This document shows positions 42,108 to 51,022 of a stretch of 64,000 bases of DNA, in pieces; positions within the stretch are counted from its first letter, which is position 1; every line of letters starts with the position of its first letter. Made by a program: the position numbers and the translations under genes. This stretch comes from Nesterenkonia sandarakina. Lineage in GTDB: Bacteria; Actinomycetota; Actinomycetes; Actinomycetales; Micrococcaceae. The notes under the pieces were generated by a model, which saw nothing but the letters and a program-made list of their open reading frames with translations, ran no database searches and had not been told where the DNA came from. The DNA lies in contig NZ_JACCFQ010000001.1 of NCBI RefSeq assembly GCF_013410215.1, positions 1,178,001 to 1,242,000 on the forward strand. Direction: 5' to 3'.

Positions 42108-42935
42108 TCAGCCGTGGCGCCACCAGTCGTCCTGAATGGACACCGGGACGGTGCGCTTATGGCGGGTGCGCAGGTAGTGCTTCTCCAGGATCTCGGCATC
42201 GATGTCCGGGATCTCGCGGCCCTCGAGGTAGTCATCGATGTGGTCATAGCTGATGCCGAGCTCGGTCTCATCGAGCTGACCCGGGCTGTCATCGAGCAGG
42301 TCTGCCGTAGGTGCCTTGGACCAGAGGGTCTCCGAGGCGCCGAGGTGCTTCAGCAGCTGGCGGACCTGCCGCTTGTTCAGAGTGAACAGCGGGAGGATGT
42401 CCGCGCCGCCGTCGCCGTATTTGGTGAAGAACCCGGTGATGGACTCTGCGCCATGATCGGTCCCCACGACCAGCAGGTCGTGCTCACCGCCGATGGCGTA
42501 CTGCACCGTCATGCGCAGTCGGGCCTTCACATTGCCGCGGTGGTAGTCCTTCATGGGACGGCCGAAGGCCTCATCGAAGGCGATGTTCACCCCGGTCACG
42601 GCCTTCTCGATGTTGAAGGTGTGTGTCTGATCTGGGCTGATGAACTTTAGCGCGGTGTCGGCATCGTCGGCGTCGTGCTGGACGCCGTGGGGAAGCCGCA
42701 CCGCGTGGAACTGTGCCGGGTGGTCCTGATCGCGCAGCTTCTGCGCCGCGAGCTGGCAGAGTCTGCCTGCCAAGGAGGAGTCCACGCCACCGGAGATGCC
42801 GAGCACGAAGCCCTGGGCTCCGGCTGCTCGGGCGTACTCCACGAGGAAGTCGACGCGCCGACTGACCTCCTGCGCCGGGTCGATCTCGGGCTTGACGCCC
42901 ATCTCTTCCACGATGTCTGTCTGAAGCTCACGCAT
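42108..42935 (-). CDS. nadE: NH3-dependent NAD+ synthetase
   Basis: A 275-residue ATP-pyrophosphatase that amidates nicotinic acid adenine dinucleotide to NAD+ using ammonia. The P-loop is GISGGVDSS (about residues 45-53). The NaAD/ATP sites are visible in TDHGAESITGFFTKYGDGGAD and KAPTADLLDD. The glutaminase domain of long NadE is absent, so this is the E. coli-type ammonia-dependent form. Leaderless arrangement: TAGACT ends six bases before the ATG. With pncC elsewhere in the window, both salvage and synthesis steps of NAD metabolism are represented. Confidence 0.92.
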   Translation of the reverse strand: MRELQTDIVEEMGVKPEIDPAQEVSRRVDFLVEYARAAGAQGFVLGISGGVDSSLAGRLCQLAAQKLRDQDHPAQFHAVRLPHGVQHDADDADTALKFISPDQTHTFNIEKAVTGVNIAFDEAFGRPMKDYHRGNVKARLRMTVQYAIGGEHDLLVVGTDHGAESITGFFTKYGDGGADILPLFTLNKRQVRQLLKHLGASETLWSKAPTADLLDDSPGQLDETELGISYDHIDDYLEGREIPDIDAEILEKHYLRTRHKRTVPVSIQDDWWRHG

Positions 42936-43103
42936 GGCCTGAGTCTACCCAGGCGCAGGTTTCACTCAGATGACTGGGGCCTGTGTGTTCGCAGAATCCC
43001 GCGAGGGCCGAGACTGCAGGCGGTGCGCCAGGCATGGTTGTTGCGCCGACCTGCTGGGTAGGCTGAATCGACACTGCGGTGCAGCCCGGAGGGGGAACCT
43101 GTG

Positions 43104-43925
43104 ATGGCCTCAGAAGAGATGTCCGGTTCTGAGCGGCGTGGCTCTGCGGCCGAATCCCGGGCGGGGGTCGGGGATTCCTCCAAAGCAGACTTCGGTGCCC
43201 GGTACCGGCGCTGGGACAGGGTCACCGAGCTCCCGTTGGCAGTCGTGGCGTTCTCCTTCCTGCTGGTGTATGCCTACCTCGTGCTCGCCAACACCCGGCC
43301 CACTGAGACCTCATGGCCAGCGGTCTACCTGCTCGTCGTCTGGTCGATCTTCGTGCTGCACTATGTGATCAGCCTGGTGCTGGTGCAGCAGCGGGGGCGC
43401 TGGTTCGTCACCCATCTGCACGAGCTCGCGATGGCGGCACTGCCGTTCCTGCGCCCGCTGCAGCTGTTGCGCCTGGTCAAGGTGGTCGCGGTGCTGCACC
43501 GCACGGTGGGCTCCGCTCTGCGCGGACAGGTGTCGGTCTACGTCGCCGGCGTCGCGGCGATGCTGCTGCTGGTTGCCGCCCTGGGGGTTCTCGACGCGGA
43601 GCAGAACGCGCCAGGCGCGAACATCACGGGTTTCGGCGACGCGCTCTGGTGGGCCTTCGTGACGATCAGCTCGGTGGGATACGGCGACCACTATCCGGTG
43701 ACGGCTATGGGAAGGCTGGTCGCGATCGGGCTCATGTTCTCGGGGATCGCGCTGCTCGGCTCGGTCACGGCCACGATCGCCTCCTGGTTCGTGGAGCGCA
43801 TCGTCCAGGCGCAGCAGCAGGTCGCCCACCCTGGGGGTACGGTCGAGCCGGTCAGGAGAGGCGGAGGATCCCCCAGGGGTGGGTCTGAGTCAGCCCCGGG
43901 CGAGGAGCCGCAGCCTGGTGCGTAG
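43104..43925 (+). CDS. Voltage-gated-type potassium channel
   Basis: A 273-residue membrane channel. Two N-terminal spans (about 48-65, 75-98) precede a basic, partly S4-like segment (LQLLRLVKVVAVLHR). An outer helix, a pore loop with the selectivity filter SSVGYGDHYP (near residue 195) and an inner helix to about residue 232 follow. The tail is short, hydrophilic and Gly/Ser/Pro-rich, without an RCK domain, so gating by ligand is not expected. GTG (43101) and ATG (43104) are adjacent; GGAGGGGG upstream fits either. A -10-like TAGGCT lies about 45 bp upstream. Confidence 0.85.
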   Translation: MASEEMSGSERRGSAAESRAGVGDSSKADFGARYRRWDRVTELPLAVVAFSFLLVYAYLVLANTRPTETSWPAVYLLVVWSIFVLHYVISLVLVQQRGRWFVTHLHELAMAALPFLRPLQLLRLVKVVAVLHRTVGSALRGQVSVYVAGVAAMLLLVAALGVLDAEQNAPGANITGFGDALWWAFVTISSVGYGDHYPVTAMGRLVAIGLMFSGIALLGSVTATIASWFVERIVQAQQQVAHPGGTVEPVRRGGGSPRGGSESAPGEEPQPGA

Positions 43926-43939
43926 CTAGGATGGGTCCC

Positions 43940-44557
43940 ATGACTGAGACTGCCGCCGGAACTCCGCAGCCCGCCGACCAGCCCGCCGATCAGCAGGCAG
44001 GCCACGCCGCCGATCGCCAGCGCCTGAAGGAGCTCATCGGTGAGCTCGCCGTGGTGCGCGGGAAGGTCACGCTGTCCTCGGGCAAGGAGGCTGACTACTA
44101 CATCGATCTGCGTCGGATCACGCTCCAGCACGAGGCCGCCCCGCTGGTGGGCCGCGTCATCCGCACTCTGCTCTCCGAGGCCGGGATCAACTACGTCGCT
44201 GCGGGTGGGCTGACCATGGGTGCGGACCCGGTGGGCACCGCGGTGATGCACGCCGCCGCGCAGGACGGGGTGGCCACCGACACCTTCGTGGTGCGCAAGG
44301 CGCAGAAGTCTCATGGCATGGGACGTCAGGTGGAGGGGCCGAGCGTGGAGGGCCGCAAGGTCGTGGTCTTGGAGGACACCTCCACCACCGGCGGGTCAGC
44401 GCTGACCGCAGTGGACGCCGTGCGGGCCGCCGGGGGGATCGTGCAGGCGGTAGCGGTGATCGTGGATCGTGACACCGGCGCCAAGGAACACATCGAAGCC
44501 ACGGCGGGAGTCCCGTATCTGTTCGCGTATTCCAAGAACGACCTCGGACTGGACTGA
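43940..44557 (+). CDS. pyrE: Orotate phosphoribosyltransferase
   Basis: A 205-residue enzyme transferring ribose-5-phosphate from PRPP to orotate in pyrimidine synthesis. The PRPP motif is VVVLEDTSTTGGSALTA (near residue 137) and the N-terminal orotate region contains VTLSSGKEADYYIDLRR. I use the ATG at 43940 because TAGGAT ends seven bases upstream; the ATG at 43931 is also in frame but lies inside that box. It follows the channel gene by 14 bp but probably has its own leaderless promoter. Confidence 0.91.
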   Translation: MTETAAGTPQPADQPADQQAGHAADRQRLKELIGELAVVRGKVTLSSGKEADYYIDLRRITLQHEAAPLVGRVIRTLLSEAGINYVAAGGLTMGADPVGTAVMHAAAQDGVATDTFVVRKAQKSHGMGRQVEGPSVEGRKVVVLEDTSTTGGSALTAVDAVRAAGGIVQAVAVIVDRDTGAKEHIEATAGVPYLFAYSKNDLGLD

Positions 44558-44605
44558 CCCCTCCTTCCATTGACGGTGATCGATAAAAGCGCCTAAGCTC
44601 GCTAT

Positions 44606-44621
44606 ATCGAACATTGTCGAT
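44606..44621. promoter_or_regulatory. Inverted repeat resembling an ArsR-type operator
   Basis: ATCGA-ACATTG-TCGAT is a perfect 5-bp inverted repeat with a 6-bp spacer, 54 bp upstream of the flavoprotein gene. ArsR/SmtB repressors bind short A/T-rich repeats of this geometry. No ArsR gene is seen nearby, so the regulator is open. Confidence 0.35.
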
Positions 44622-44675
44622 GCATCCCGCGGGTGCACCCGCGCCCCGTTGGATGCACCCGGAGATGGAGCCACC

Positions 44676-46166
44676 ATGGAGTCCTCACCCGCCAGCCTCG
44701 CTGAGCTGCCCGTCGTCGTCGTCGGGGCTGGTCCCTCGGGGCTGGCCGCCGCCGCCCACCTGCTCGAGAACGGCCTGGAGCCGCTGGTCCTGGAGGCCGG
44801 GCCCCAGGTGGGCGCCGCGATCCGAGAATGGGGACATATCAAGCTCTTCTCACCCTGGCGGTACAACATCGATGCCGCCGCGGCGAAGCTGCTCGAGCCC
44901 ACCGGGTGGGAGCCTCCGCGTGCCACGGCGCTGCCCACCGGTGCCGAGCTGGTGCGGGACTATCTCGAACCGCTGGCCAGGACGCCGGAGCTGGCAGACC
45001 GGATCCGCACCGAGCACCGGGTGCTCGCGATCAGCCGTGGAACGCGGGACAAGACCCACGTGGCTGCCCGCGCCGACCAGCCCTTCGTGCTGCAGGTGGC
45101 GCACTCCGGACAGGTGCTGCAGCTCCAGGCCCGCGCGGTGATCGACGCCTCAGGAACCTGGGGCGCCCCGAACCCGATCGGGTCCGCCGGGCTGCCGGCG
45201 CTGGGGGAGGACGACCCCGCAGTGGCAGCGCGGCTGCTGGGATCGCTGCCCGATGTGCTCGGCGCCCGGGCGGCGCGGCTGCGCGGTCGCCACACCCTGG
45301 TGGTGGGAGCCGGGCACAGCGCCATCAACACCTTGCTCAATCTCGCAGCGCTGCGGCGTGAAGATCCTGCGACCAGGATCAGCTGGGCCATTCGCGGGGC
45401 ATCGGCCGAGCGGGTCTACGGCGGCGGGGATGCCGACCAGCTCCCCGCACGAGGTGCGCTCGGGCAGCGGCTGCGCCGACTCGTGGAGGGCGGCGAGATC
45501 ACCCTGGTCACCGAGGCTGAAGTCCACGCGCTGAGTGTCGCAGAGTCGAGTGATCGGGAGTCGGGCGTCCGGGAGTCGAGTGGTGATCCCGACGACGACG
45601 CAGCCCTCCCCGCTCTGGAGGTCGCCCTCGCGGATGGTCGCCGGCTCCGGGCGGATCACCTCGCCGCTGCCACCGGATTCCGACCGCAGCTTCGGATGCT
45701 GCGCGAACTCCGGTTGGAACTCGACCCCGCCGTGGAGTCCCCGCGGCGGCTGGCCACGCTGATCGACCCTGAGTCCCATTCCTGCGGCACCGTTGAGGCC
45801 CATGGCGCGGACGTGCTGGCGCACCCGGAGGAGGGCTTCTTCCTGGCCGGGATGAAGTCCTATGGCCGGGCGCCGACGTTCCTGCTCGCCACCGGATACG
45901 AGCAGGTGCGTTCCATCGCGGCGCACCTGGCCGGTGCGGACGCGGCCGCCCGGGACCTGAACCTTCCCGAGACCGGCGTGTGCTCCGGCGTCGGCGCTCC
46001 TGATCCCGAGGAGTCGCCGTCCTGCGGCGCGCCGGAGCCCAGCTCGCCCGCGCAGAACCAGGCACAGATGCCGGCGTCGTCCTGCTCCAGTCCCGCGCCC
46101 GAACCAGTGGCGGCAGGATCGCGCATCGGCGCCTCCACCGGCGTGCTGCACGGCCGCACCGGCTGA
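44676..46166 (+). CDS. FAD/NAD(P)-binding oxidoreductase
   Basis: A 496-residue flavoprotein with two dinucleotide-binding folds: VVVVGAGPSGLAAAAHLLE (FAD, about residues 12-30) and TLVVGAGHSAINTLL (NAD(P), about 209-223). The conserved ATGFRPQ and the late MKSYGRAPTFLLATGYEQV complete the fold. It resembles the flavin monooxygenase-like proteins found in actinobacterial arsenic loci (ArsO type), but no ars gene is adjacent. The last 70 residues are Cys/Pro/Ser-rich and unusual, with several Cys that could bind metal or thiophilic ligands. GGAG precedes the ATG. Confidence 0.78.
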   Translation: MESSPASLAELPVVVVGAGPSGLAAAAHLLENGLEPLVLEAGPQVGAAIREWGHIKLFSPWRYNIDAAAAKLLEPTGWEPPRATALPTGAELVRDYLEPLARTPELADRIRTEHRVLAISRGTRDKTHVAARADQPFVLQVAHSGQVLQLQARAVIDASGTWGAPNPIGSAGLPALGEDDPAVAARLLGSLPDVLGARAARLRGRHTLVVGAGHSAINTLLNLAALRREDPATRISWAIRGASAERVYGGGDADQLPARGALGQRLRRLVEGGEITLVTEAEVHALSVAESSDRESGVRESSGDPDDDAALPALEVALADGRRLRADHLAAATGFRPQLRMLRELRLELDPAVESPRRLATLIDPESHSCGTVEAHGADVLAHPEEGFFLAGMKSYGRAPTFLLATGYEQVRSIAAHLAGADAAARDLNLPETGVCSGVGAPDPEESPSCGAPEPSSPAQNQAQMPASSCSSPAPEPVAAGSRIGASTGVLHGRTG

Positions 46167-46232
46167 GCTCCGCGCGACCGGGCGCTGACCGCGCGGATCC
46201 GCCCCTGAAAAGTGGCACTCCGCCTGATCCGA

Positions 46233-46304
46233 CATCGACTGTGCAATTTTCGGGGATTTCGAGGCTGAATCGACGTCCATCTTCCCCAAAATTGCACAGT
46301 CGAT
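46233..46304. repeat. Long imperfect inverted repeat upstream of the DUF559 gene
   Basis: The left arm (46233-46256) and right arm (46282-46304) pair over 23 positions, with one extra C in the left arm. They contain CATCGACTGTGCAATTTT and its complement, with a 25-base loop. It lies between the flavoprotein and DUF559 genes. It is A+T-richer than its surroundings and looks like a mobile REP-type element rather than a terminator. Confidence 0.75.
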
Positions 46305-46358
46305 GTGCCCGTGTGGAAAACCGCCGGCACGTTCGGGAGGGATCGAGACACTTGCTCC

Positions 46359-47291
46359 ATGTATGCACTTCCGCAGCAGCTCATGGACCGAGCCTTCACC
46401 GCGGCGGAGGCCTTCAGTCGGGATGTGCCCCGGGAGCGATTGAGGCGCAAGGACATTGTTGCGCTCGGCTCAGGCGTCTACGCAACCAAGGCGCTCGCTG
46501 AGCGGAGCACGCCACGCGGGGTCCTCGTACTCAAGGTGCAGGCCCTGGCCCGGGAGCGTCCTGACATCTGGGCCTCGCATGTCACAGCGGCGCAGCTCCA
46601 TGAATTGTGGCTCCCTCCGCGGCTCCTCGATGATGATGCCCACATCCACCTCTCCCAGCCTGCGGAGACCGTGATCTGGGTTCGCCGGAAAGGGGTCTGC
46701 GGGCACCGTGTGGTGATTCGCCCTCAGGATGTGGCGACGCGGGATGGGTTCCGGCTCAGCACGCCCGGGAGAACCTGGCTGGAGGTCGCCAGTCTCTGCA
46801 GCGTGCGCGAGCTGATCATCATGGGTGACCAGCTTGTGCGTCATCCATATCCTCGGTTCGAAGGTCGGACGGAACCACACACCACGGTGCAAGACCTTGC
46901 CGCACTCTTGGACGGCTCCCGCGGCGCCCCAGGGCGACGACGCTGCCTCACCGCCCTCGGGTGGATCCGCGTGGGTGCGGATTCCGTGCAGGAAACCGCG
47001 CTGCGGCTCGCATTGATTTCTGCAGGGTTGCCGGAGCCCACGCTCCAGGTTCCCGCGAAGCCGGGATTCCGGTGGTCACCGCGCGCGGACCTCGGGTACC
47101 CGGCGTTCAAGCTGGCGATCCAATACGAGGGAGACACACATTTCACGCCGCAGCAGCAGCGCGCCGACCAGCGCCGCGACAACATCTTCCTGGCGGAGGG
47201 GTGGCGGGTGCTGCGCTTCAACGCGGAGGACTCCAGAGAAGGCTTCCAGCGGGCGGTTTCCCAGGTGCGCGCGGCGTTCGGCCTCGTCTGA
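46359..47291 (+). CDS. AbiEi-like/DUF559 nuclease-fold protein
   Basis: A 310-residue protein typical of actinobacterial genomes. The N-terminal part (about 1-60) looks like the winged-helix domain of AbiEi antitoxins (ERLRRKDIVALGSGVYATK). The C-terminal 90 residues are a DUF559/Vsr-like PD-(D/E)xK domain: ADLGYPAFKLAIQYEGDTH, then RRDNIFLAEGWRVLRFN. No partner toxin gene is adjacent, so a toxin-antitoxin role is unlikely to be complete here. The start is uncertain between 46305, 46359 and 46383; none has a well-spaced ribosome binding site. An inverted repeat sits just upstream. Confidence 0.78.
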   Translation: MYALPQQLMDRAFTAAEAFSRDVPRERLRRKDIVALGSGVYATKALAERSTPRGVLVLKVQALARERPDIWASHVTAAQLHELWLPPRLLDDDAHIHLSQPAETVIWVRRKGVCGHRVVIRPQDVATRDGFRLSTPGRTWLEVASLCSVRELIIMGDQLVRHPYPRFEGRTEPHTTVQDLAALLDGSRGAPGRRRCLTALGWIRVGADSVQETALRLALISAGLPEPTLQVPAKPGFRWSPRADLGYPAFKLAIQYEGDTHFTPQQQRADQRRDNIFLAEGWRVLRFNAEDSREGFQRAVSQVRAAFGLV

Positions 47292-47306
47292 GTCGGCGGC
47301 CCGGGG

Positions 47307-47828
47307 TCAGCGTCCCAGCGAGCGCTGCATCAGCACCGTGCTCAGCGTCTGCCCGCGCTTGACCCCTACCTCGGTCAGCCGTCCCACCTCGGTGAACCCG
47401 AGCTTGATGTGCAGCGCGTAGGACGCTCGGGTCGAGGGGTCGTCGGTGAGCACAGCGATGACCTGGCGGTGTCCGGCAGCCTCGCAGCGGGTCAGCAGCT
47501 CGGTGAGCAGCGCCCGTCCGACGCCGCGGCCCTCCGCGCCGGGGCGCAGGTAGATCGTGTCCTCCACGGTGTGCCGGTAGGCGGACTTGAGTCGCCAGTG
47601 CCCGGCGTAGGCGAATCCCAGGATGACTCCGTCCTGCTCCGCGAGCAGGAACGGGTGTCCTGCCGAGCGCTTCTCCGCATGGCTCTGCGCCCATTCCGCC
47701 ACGCTCAGCGGCTCCTCGCTGAACGTGGTCACCGTGTGGTGGGCGTAGTGGGTCTGGATCTCCACAACGGCCGGCAGGTCAGCGAGCTCGGCGTCGCGCA
47801 GGTGCACCGGGGAGGCAGCGTCAGGCAT
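47307..47828 (-). CDS. GNAT N-acetyltransferase, phosphinothricin-acetyltransferase-like
   Basis: A 173-residue acetyl-CoA-dependent N-acetyltransferase. The acetyl-CoA loop is LRPGAEGRGVGRALL (near residue 97), and YAHHTVTTFSEEPL near residue 27 plus LHIKLGFTEVGRL near residue 145 are typical of the Pat/MddA branch. The substrate may be an amino acid analogue such as methionine sulfoximine, but this is family-level inference. The ATG at 47828 begins the conserved domain; an upstream in-frame ATG at 47882 is possible. It is convergent with the DUF559 gene, 15 bp apart. Confidence 0.83.
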   Translation of the reverse strand: MPDAASPVHLRDAELADLPAVVEIQTHYAHHTVTTFSEEPLSVAEWAQSHAEKRSAGHPFLLAEQDGVILGFAYAGHWRLKSAYRHTVEDTIYLRPGAEGRGVGRALLTELLTRCEAAGHRQVIAVLTDDPSTRASYALHIKLGFTEVGRLTEVGVKRGQTLSTVLMQRSLGR

Positions 47829-48017
47829 AGCAGGAGCATAATCCCCAGTGGGCTCCGGCGCCGTCGTCGTCGGGCAGGTCATCGGGTCCAGCCCGCCGAC
47901 GGCGCCCTGCCCTGGCCGGCTCGGCCCAACTCTGCCGGTATTCGCCCGGATCGGAACACGGGGCGCCCCCACCGTCCACCCTGGTGCGCACCGTGCCACC
48001 GGCCCTAGTGTGCTTCC

Positions 48018-48689
48018 ATGGGCACAACACCGGATGACTTCGCCGCCGTCGACACCTACCTGATCGAGAAGCTGGTGCCTGAGGACGCCGCGCTCGCGGA
48101 GACCCGGCGCAGCTCCGCGGAGACCGTCACCCCGGGGATCGACGTCACCCCGAACATGGGCGCCTTCCTGGGGCTGTTGGTGCAGATCACCGGCGCCACG
48201 AGGGTGCTGGAGTTCGGCACCCTGGCCGGGTATTCCAGCATCTGGATGGCACGCGCCATGGACGACGACGGCGCCGTGGTCACCTTGGACATCGACCCGG
48301 CGGCAGCCCAGGTGGCCCGCCGGAACTTCCACGCCGCTGGCGTCGCCGATCGGGTGCAGCTGCGCATCGGCCCGGCACTGGACTCCGCGAAGGCGCTGAT
48401 CGCAGAGGGCGCGGGGCCCTTCGATCTGGTCTTCATCGACGCGGACAAGGCGAACAACCCGCACTACCTTGAGGCCTCCCTGACCCTGTCCCACCCGGGC
48501 ACGGTGATCGTCATCGACAACGTGGTCCGTTCCGGCGCAGTGCTCGAAGACGAGAGTGCAGACCCGGACATCCACGGCATTCGCACCCTGATGACCCACA
48601 TCCAGGCCGATCAGCGGCTCAGCGCCACCGCGCTGCAGACCGTGGGGCTCAAGGGCTGGGACGGGTTTCTGCTGGCCAGGGTGAACTGA
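48018..48689 (+). CDS. SAM-dependent O-methyltransferase (family 3)
   Basis: A 223-residue class I methyltransferase of the caffeoyl-CoA/catechol O-methyltransferase group. Motif I is VLEFGTLAGYSSIWMA (about residues 63-78), the acidic ribose-binding residue is in VVTLDIDP, and the metal-binding Asp lies in LVFIDADKANN. These enzymes methylate catechol-type hydroxyls; the in vivo substrate is unknown. Leaderless arrangement: TAGTGT ends six bases before the ATG. Confidence 0.88.
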   Translation: MGTTPDDFAAVDTYLIEKLVPEDAALAETRRSSAETVTPGIDVTPNMGAFLGLLVQITGATRVLEFGTLAGYSSIWMARAMDDDGAVVTLDIDPAAAQVARRNFHAAGVADRVQLRIGPALDSAKALIAEGAGPFDLVFIDADKANNPHYLEASLTLSHPGTVIVIDNVVRSGAVLEDESADPDIHGIRTLMTHIQADQRLSATALQTVGLKGWDGFLLARVN

Positions 48690-48779
48690 CGCCGCCTGAA
48701 CGCCTGCGGCCGCAGCGCCGGTGCCGGGCCGCCAGAGTCGTGATCTCTGCGACCTCACCGGTGGGATAGCCTCGAATCC

Positions 48780-49430
48780 ATGGATGAACAGGGGCAGGCC
48801 GAGGCCACAGCGCGGCAGCCCACGGAACGCGAGATCGGGGTGGGCCCGTGGCAGGGGCCCTGGCCTGCGGGTGAGCACTACGACCCGGAGCTGCTGCGTG
48901 AGGGTGATCGCCGCAACGTCACCGATGAGTACCGCTACTGGTCCCACGACGCGATCGTCGCCGACCTCGACGCGCGCCGGCACGACTTCCATGTGGCCAT
49001 CGAGAACTGGCAGCACGACTTCAACATCGGCACCGTGGTGCGCACTGCCAACGCGTTCCTGGCCAAAGAGGTCCATATCATCGGGCGCCGGCGCTGGAAC
49101 CGCCGCGGGGCCATGGTCACCGACCGCTACCAGCACGTCCGCCACCACCCCTCAGTGGAGGACTTCGTGGCCTGGGCCGAATCCGAGCGGCTGCCGGTGC
49201 TCGGCGTCGACCTCTTTCCGGACTCCAGGCCGATCGAGACCTACGCGCTGCCGAAGCGGTGCGTGCTGGTCTTCGGCCAGGAGGGGCCCGGGCTCAGCGA
49301 GGAGGTGCGGGAAGCCGTCACGGACACGCTCTCCATCGCGCAGTTCGGCTCCACCCGGTCCATCAACGCCGGCACAGCGGCCGGGATCGCGATGCATGCC
49401 TGGATCCGGCAGCACCGGTTCACCGACTGA
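48780..49430 (+). CDS. TrmH/SpoU-family RNA 2'-O-methyltransferase
   Basis: A 216-residue SPOUT methyltransferase modifying a ribose in tRNA or rRNA. The three motifs are visible: NFNIGTVVRTANAF-like NIGTVVRTANA (about residue 82), VFGQEGPGLSEEV (about 160) and IAQFGSTRSINAGTAAGIAM (about 183), which together form the trefoil knot. The exact RNA target cannot be read from sequence. Leaderless arrangement: TAGCCT ends seven bases before the ATG. Confidence 0.88.
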   Translation: MDEQGQAEATARQPTEREIGVGPWQGPWPAGEHYDPELLREGDRRNVTDEYRYWSHDAIVADLDARRHDFHVAIENWQHDFNIGTVVRTANAFLAKEVHIIGRRRWNRRGAMVTDRYQHVRHHPSVEDFVAWAESERLPVLGVDLFPDSRPIETYALPKRCVLVFGQEGPGLSEEVREAVTDTLSIAQFGSTRSINAGTAAGIAMHAWIRQHRFTD

Positions 49431-49503
49431 GCAGCCGCAGCAGCGCGCAGGCGGCCGCCGCGGCTCCAGCCTTCGGGGCAGCCACTGGGCCGGCCGCGCA
49501 GAC

Positions 49504-50073
49504 CTACGGCGTCTCTCCGCGGCTCAGCTTCTCCAGGAACTTCTCGATCCGCCTGGCCCGCGTGGCCGGATTCGCGGCGATCATCAGCTGGTGCAGCACG
49601 TGGTACCGGCCCTGGCTGCCCAGTGCCTCGAAGGTCGCCTGCGCGGTGGGCGAGGCCTGAAGCGCAGCGGCCAGATCCGCCGGGACCTCGGCTGACGCCT
49701 GGCCGGAGTAGGCCCGGTCCCACCGGCCATCGGACTGGGCCCGCTCGATCTCCGCGAAGCCGCGCGCCCGCATCCGCCCTTCGGCGATCAGCGCCTCCAC
49801 ATAGCCCACGTTGCGCTGCGACCAGATCGAGGCCCTGCGCCGCGGGGTGAACCGCTGCCGGAACGTGGTCTCATCCCGAGCCTTGCGCTGCCCGTCGATC
49901 CACCCGCTGCACAGCGCCTCCTGCAGCGCGTCCGCATAGCTCAGCGAGGTCGGGGTGGTGACGCCCTTCTTGGCCAGCACCAGCCATACGCCTTCTGAGC
50001 TGCCCTCATGCTGATCCAGCCAGGCGCGCCAGGCGGCGACGTCGGGCAGGGTCAGCTCGAGCTCCTCACTCAC
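49504..50073 (-). CDS. YdeI/OmpD-associated family protein
   Basis: A 189-residue protein of the YdeI family. The N-terminal half contains the signature ALQEALCSGWIDGQRKARD and FTPRRRASIWSQRNV, and the C-terminal part (about 130-175) has the PADLAAALQASPTAQATFEAL helix that defines the bacteriocin-protection/OmpD-associated region. Its biochemical function is not established. The start overlaps the HAD gene by 8 bp, so the two are probably co-translated. Confidence 0.85.
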   Translation of the reverse strand: MSEELELTLPDVAAWRAWLDQHEGSSEGVWLVLAKKGVTTPTSLSYADALQEALCSGWIDGQRKARDETTFRQRFTPRRRASIWSQRNVGYVEALIAEGRMRARGFAEIERAQSDGRWDRAYSGQASAEVPADLAAALQASPTAQATFEALGSQGRYHVLHQLMIAANPATRARRIEKFLEKLSRGETP

Positions 50074-50941
50074 CGCGGCCAGCCCTGGTGTTCTCCGGAT
50101 CTGCGGCCCAGCGGCGGAGGAACTCGGCCCCGGCCTCGTCGTGGATCGCGTCGGTCTCTGAGGTCAGCACCTCGTACTCGGTCTCCGGGATGCCGTCTTC
50201 GGGGCGGACGTCCACGTGGGAGACCGGGATCCCGCGCTCGTGCAGCCAGGTCGCCATGGCGTAGTCGGTGCGGGAGTCGCCCATGGTGAACCAGCTCTGC
50301 GCGGTGATCCCGCGTGCCTCCAGCAGGGTCAGGGTCCGCTCGGCTCCCACGTCCTTGCCCACGCCCTCGTGCTCAATATCGGTGGAGATGATCGTCGGGT
50401 CGATCCGGACATGCTTCAACTGGTGCTTCTCCAACAGGGGTGGGATCGCGGCGTCGAACTCCTTCTGGGCTTCCAGGTAGTCCTTGTTCTCCACGTCGGT
50501 GGACTGCTCCACGGAGACCATGGAGCGTTTGGTCTCGTCGAAGAACATGTGCCCGCTGAAGCGCTCGGCCACCAGGTCACGGATGTCATCGGAGAGCCCG
50601 GTGGGGAGCTTCAGCTCCTCGTCGATGTGGATCTCCCCCAGGCCCTCCGGGGTGACCTCGGCCCAGACAGCGCCCTTCTCCGCGATCGTGAAGACCGGGG
50701 TGTCTGGGAGCAGCCCGGCGGCGCGCATCGGCGGGATCACCTGCTGGGCGATGAAGTCATCGGAGCGTCCGGTGTTGAAGATGACCGGGATTCCACGATT
50801 GGCCATCAGGGTCAGATCCCGGGCGATCGACTCGATGGCGACGGTCCGGCTGACCGGAGAGGCGATGGGCCCGTCCACATCCAGCAGCAGTCCGAAGGGC
50901 GGGGCGGGGTTGAATGAGGCAGTCTCAGCAGAAGAAGTCAC
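50066..50941 (-). CDS. HAD-superfamily phosphatase
   Basis: A 291-residue HAD hydrolase of the Cof-like type. Motif I is LLLDVDGPIA (nucleophile Asp and acid/base Asp, about residues 18-27), motif II is FNTGRS, and the late motif is WFTMGDSRTDYAM. The cap between motifs II and III matches sugar- or sugar-phosphate-type HADs. The substrate is unknown. The start is a GTG at 50941; GATAAT ends six bases upstream, so the transcript may be leaderless. It is the first gene of a two-gene unit with the YdeI gene. Confidence 0.82.
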   Translation of the reverse strand: MTSSAETASFNPAPPFGLLLDVDGPIASPVSRTVAIESIARDLTLMANRGIPVIFNTGRSDDFIAQQVIPPMRAAGLLPDTPVFTIAEKGAVWAEVTPEGLGEIHIDEELKLPTGLSDDIRDLVAERFSGHMFFDETKRSMVSVEQSTDVENKDYLEAQKEFDAAIPPLLEKHQLKHVRIDPTIISTDIEHEGVGKDVGAERTLTLLEARGITAQSWFTMGDSRTDYAMATWLHERGIPVSHVDVRPEDGIPETEYEVLTSETDAIHDEAGAEFLRRWAADPENTRAGRGE

Positions 50942-51022
50942 CTATCCATTATCCTGTAAAGGCCGACGCCGAGTGTCAGGTTGGCCGGAGAAGTCCGGCT
51001 TTCACCGGCGCAGGCAGGTCAC

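Noticed and set aside
47307-49148. 613-codon minus-strand frame ending in the GNAT gene
   Set aside because: Only the last 173 codons encode a GNAT domain; the rest is antisense to the O-methyltransferase and TrmH genes.
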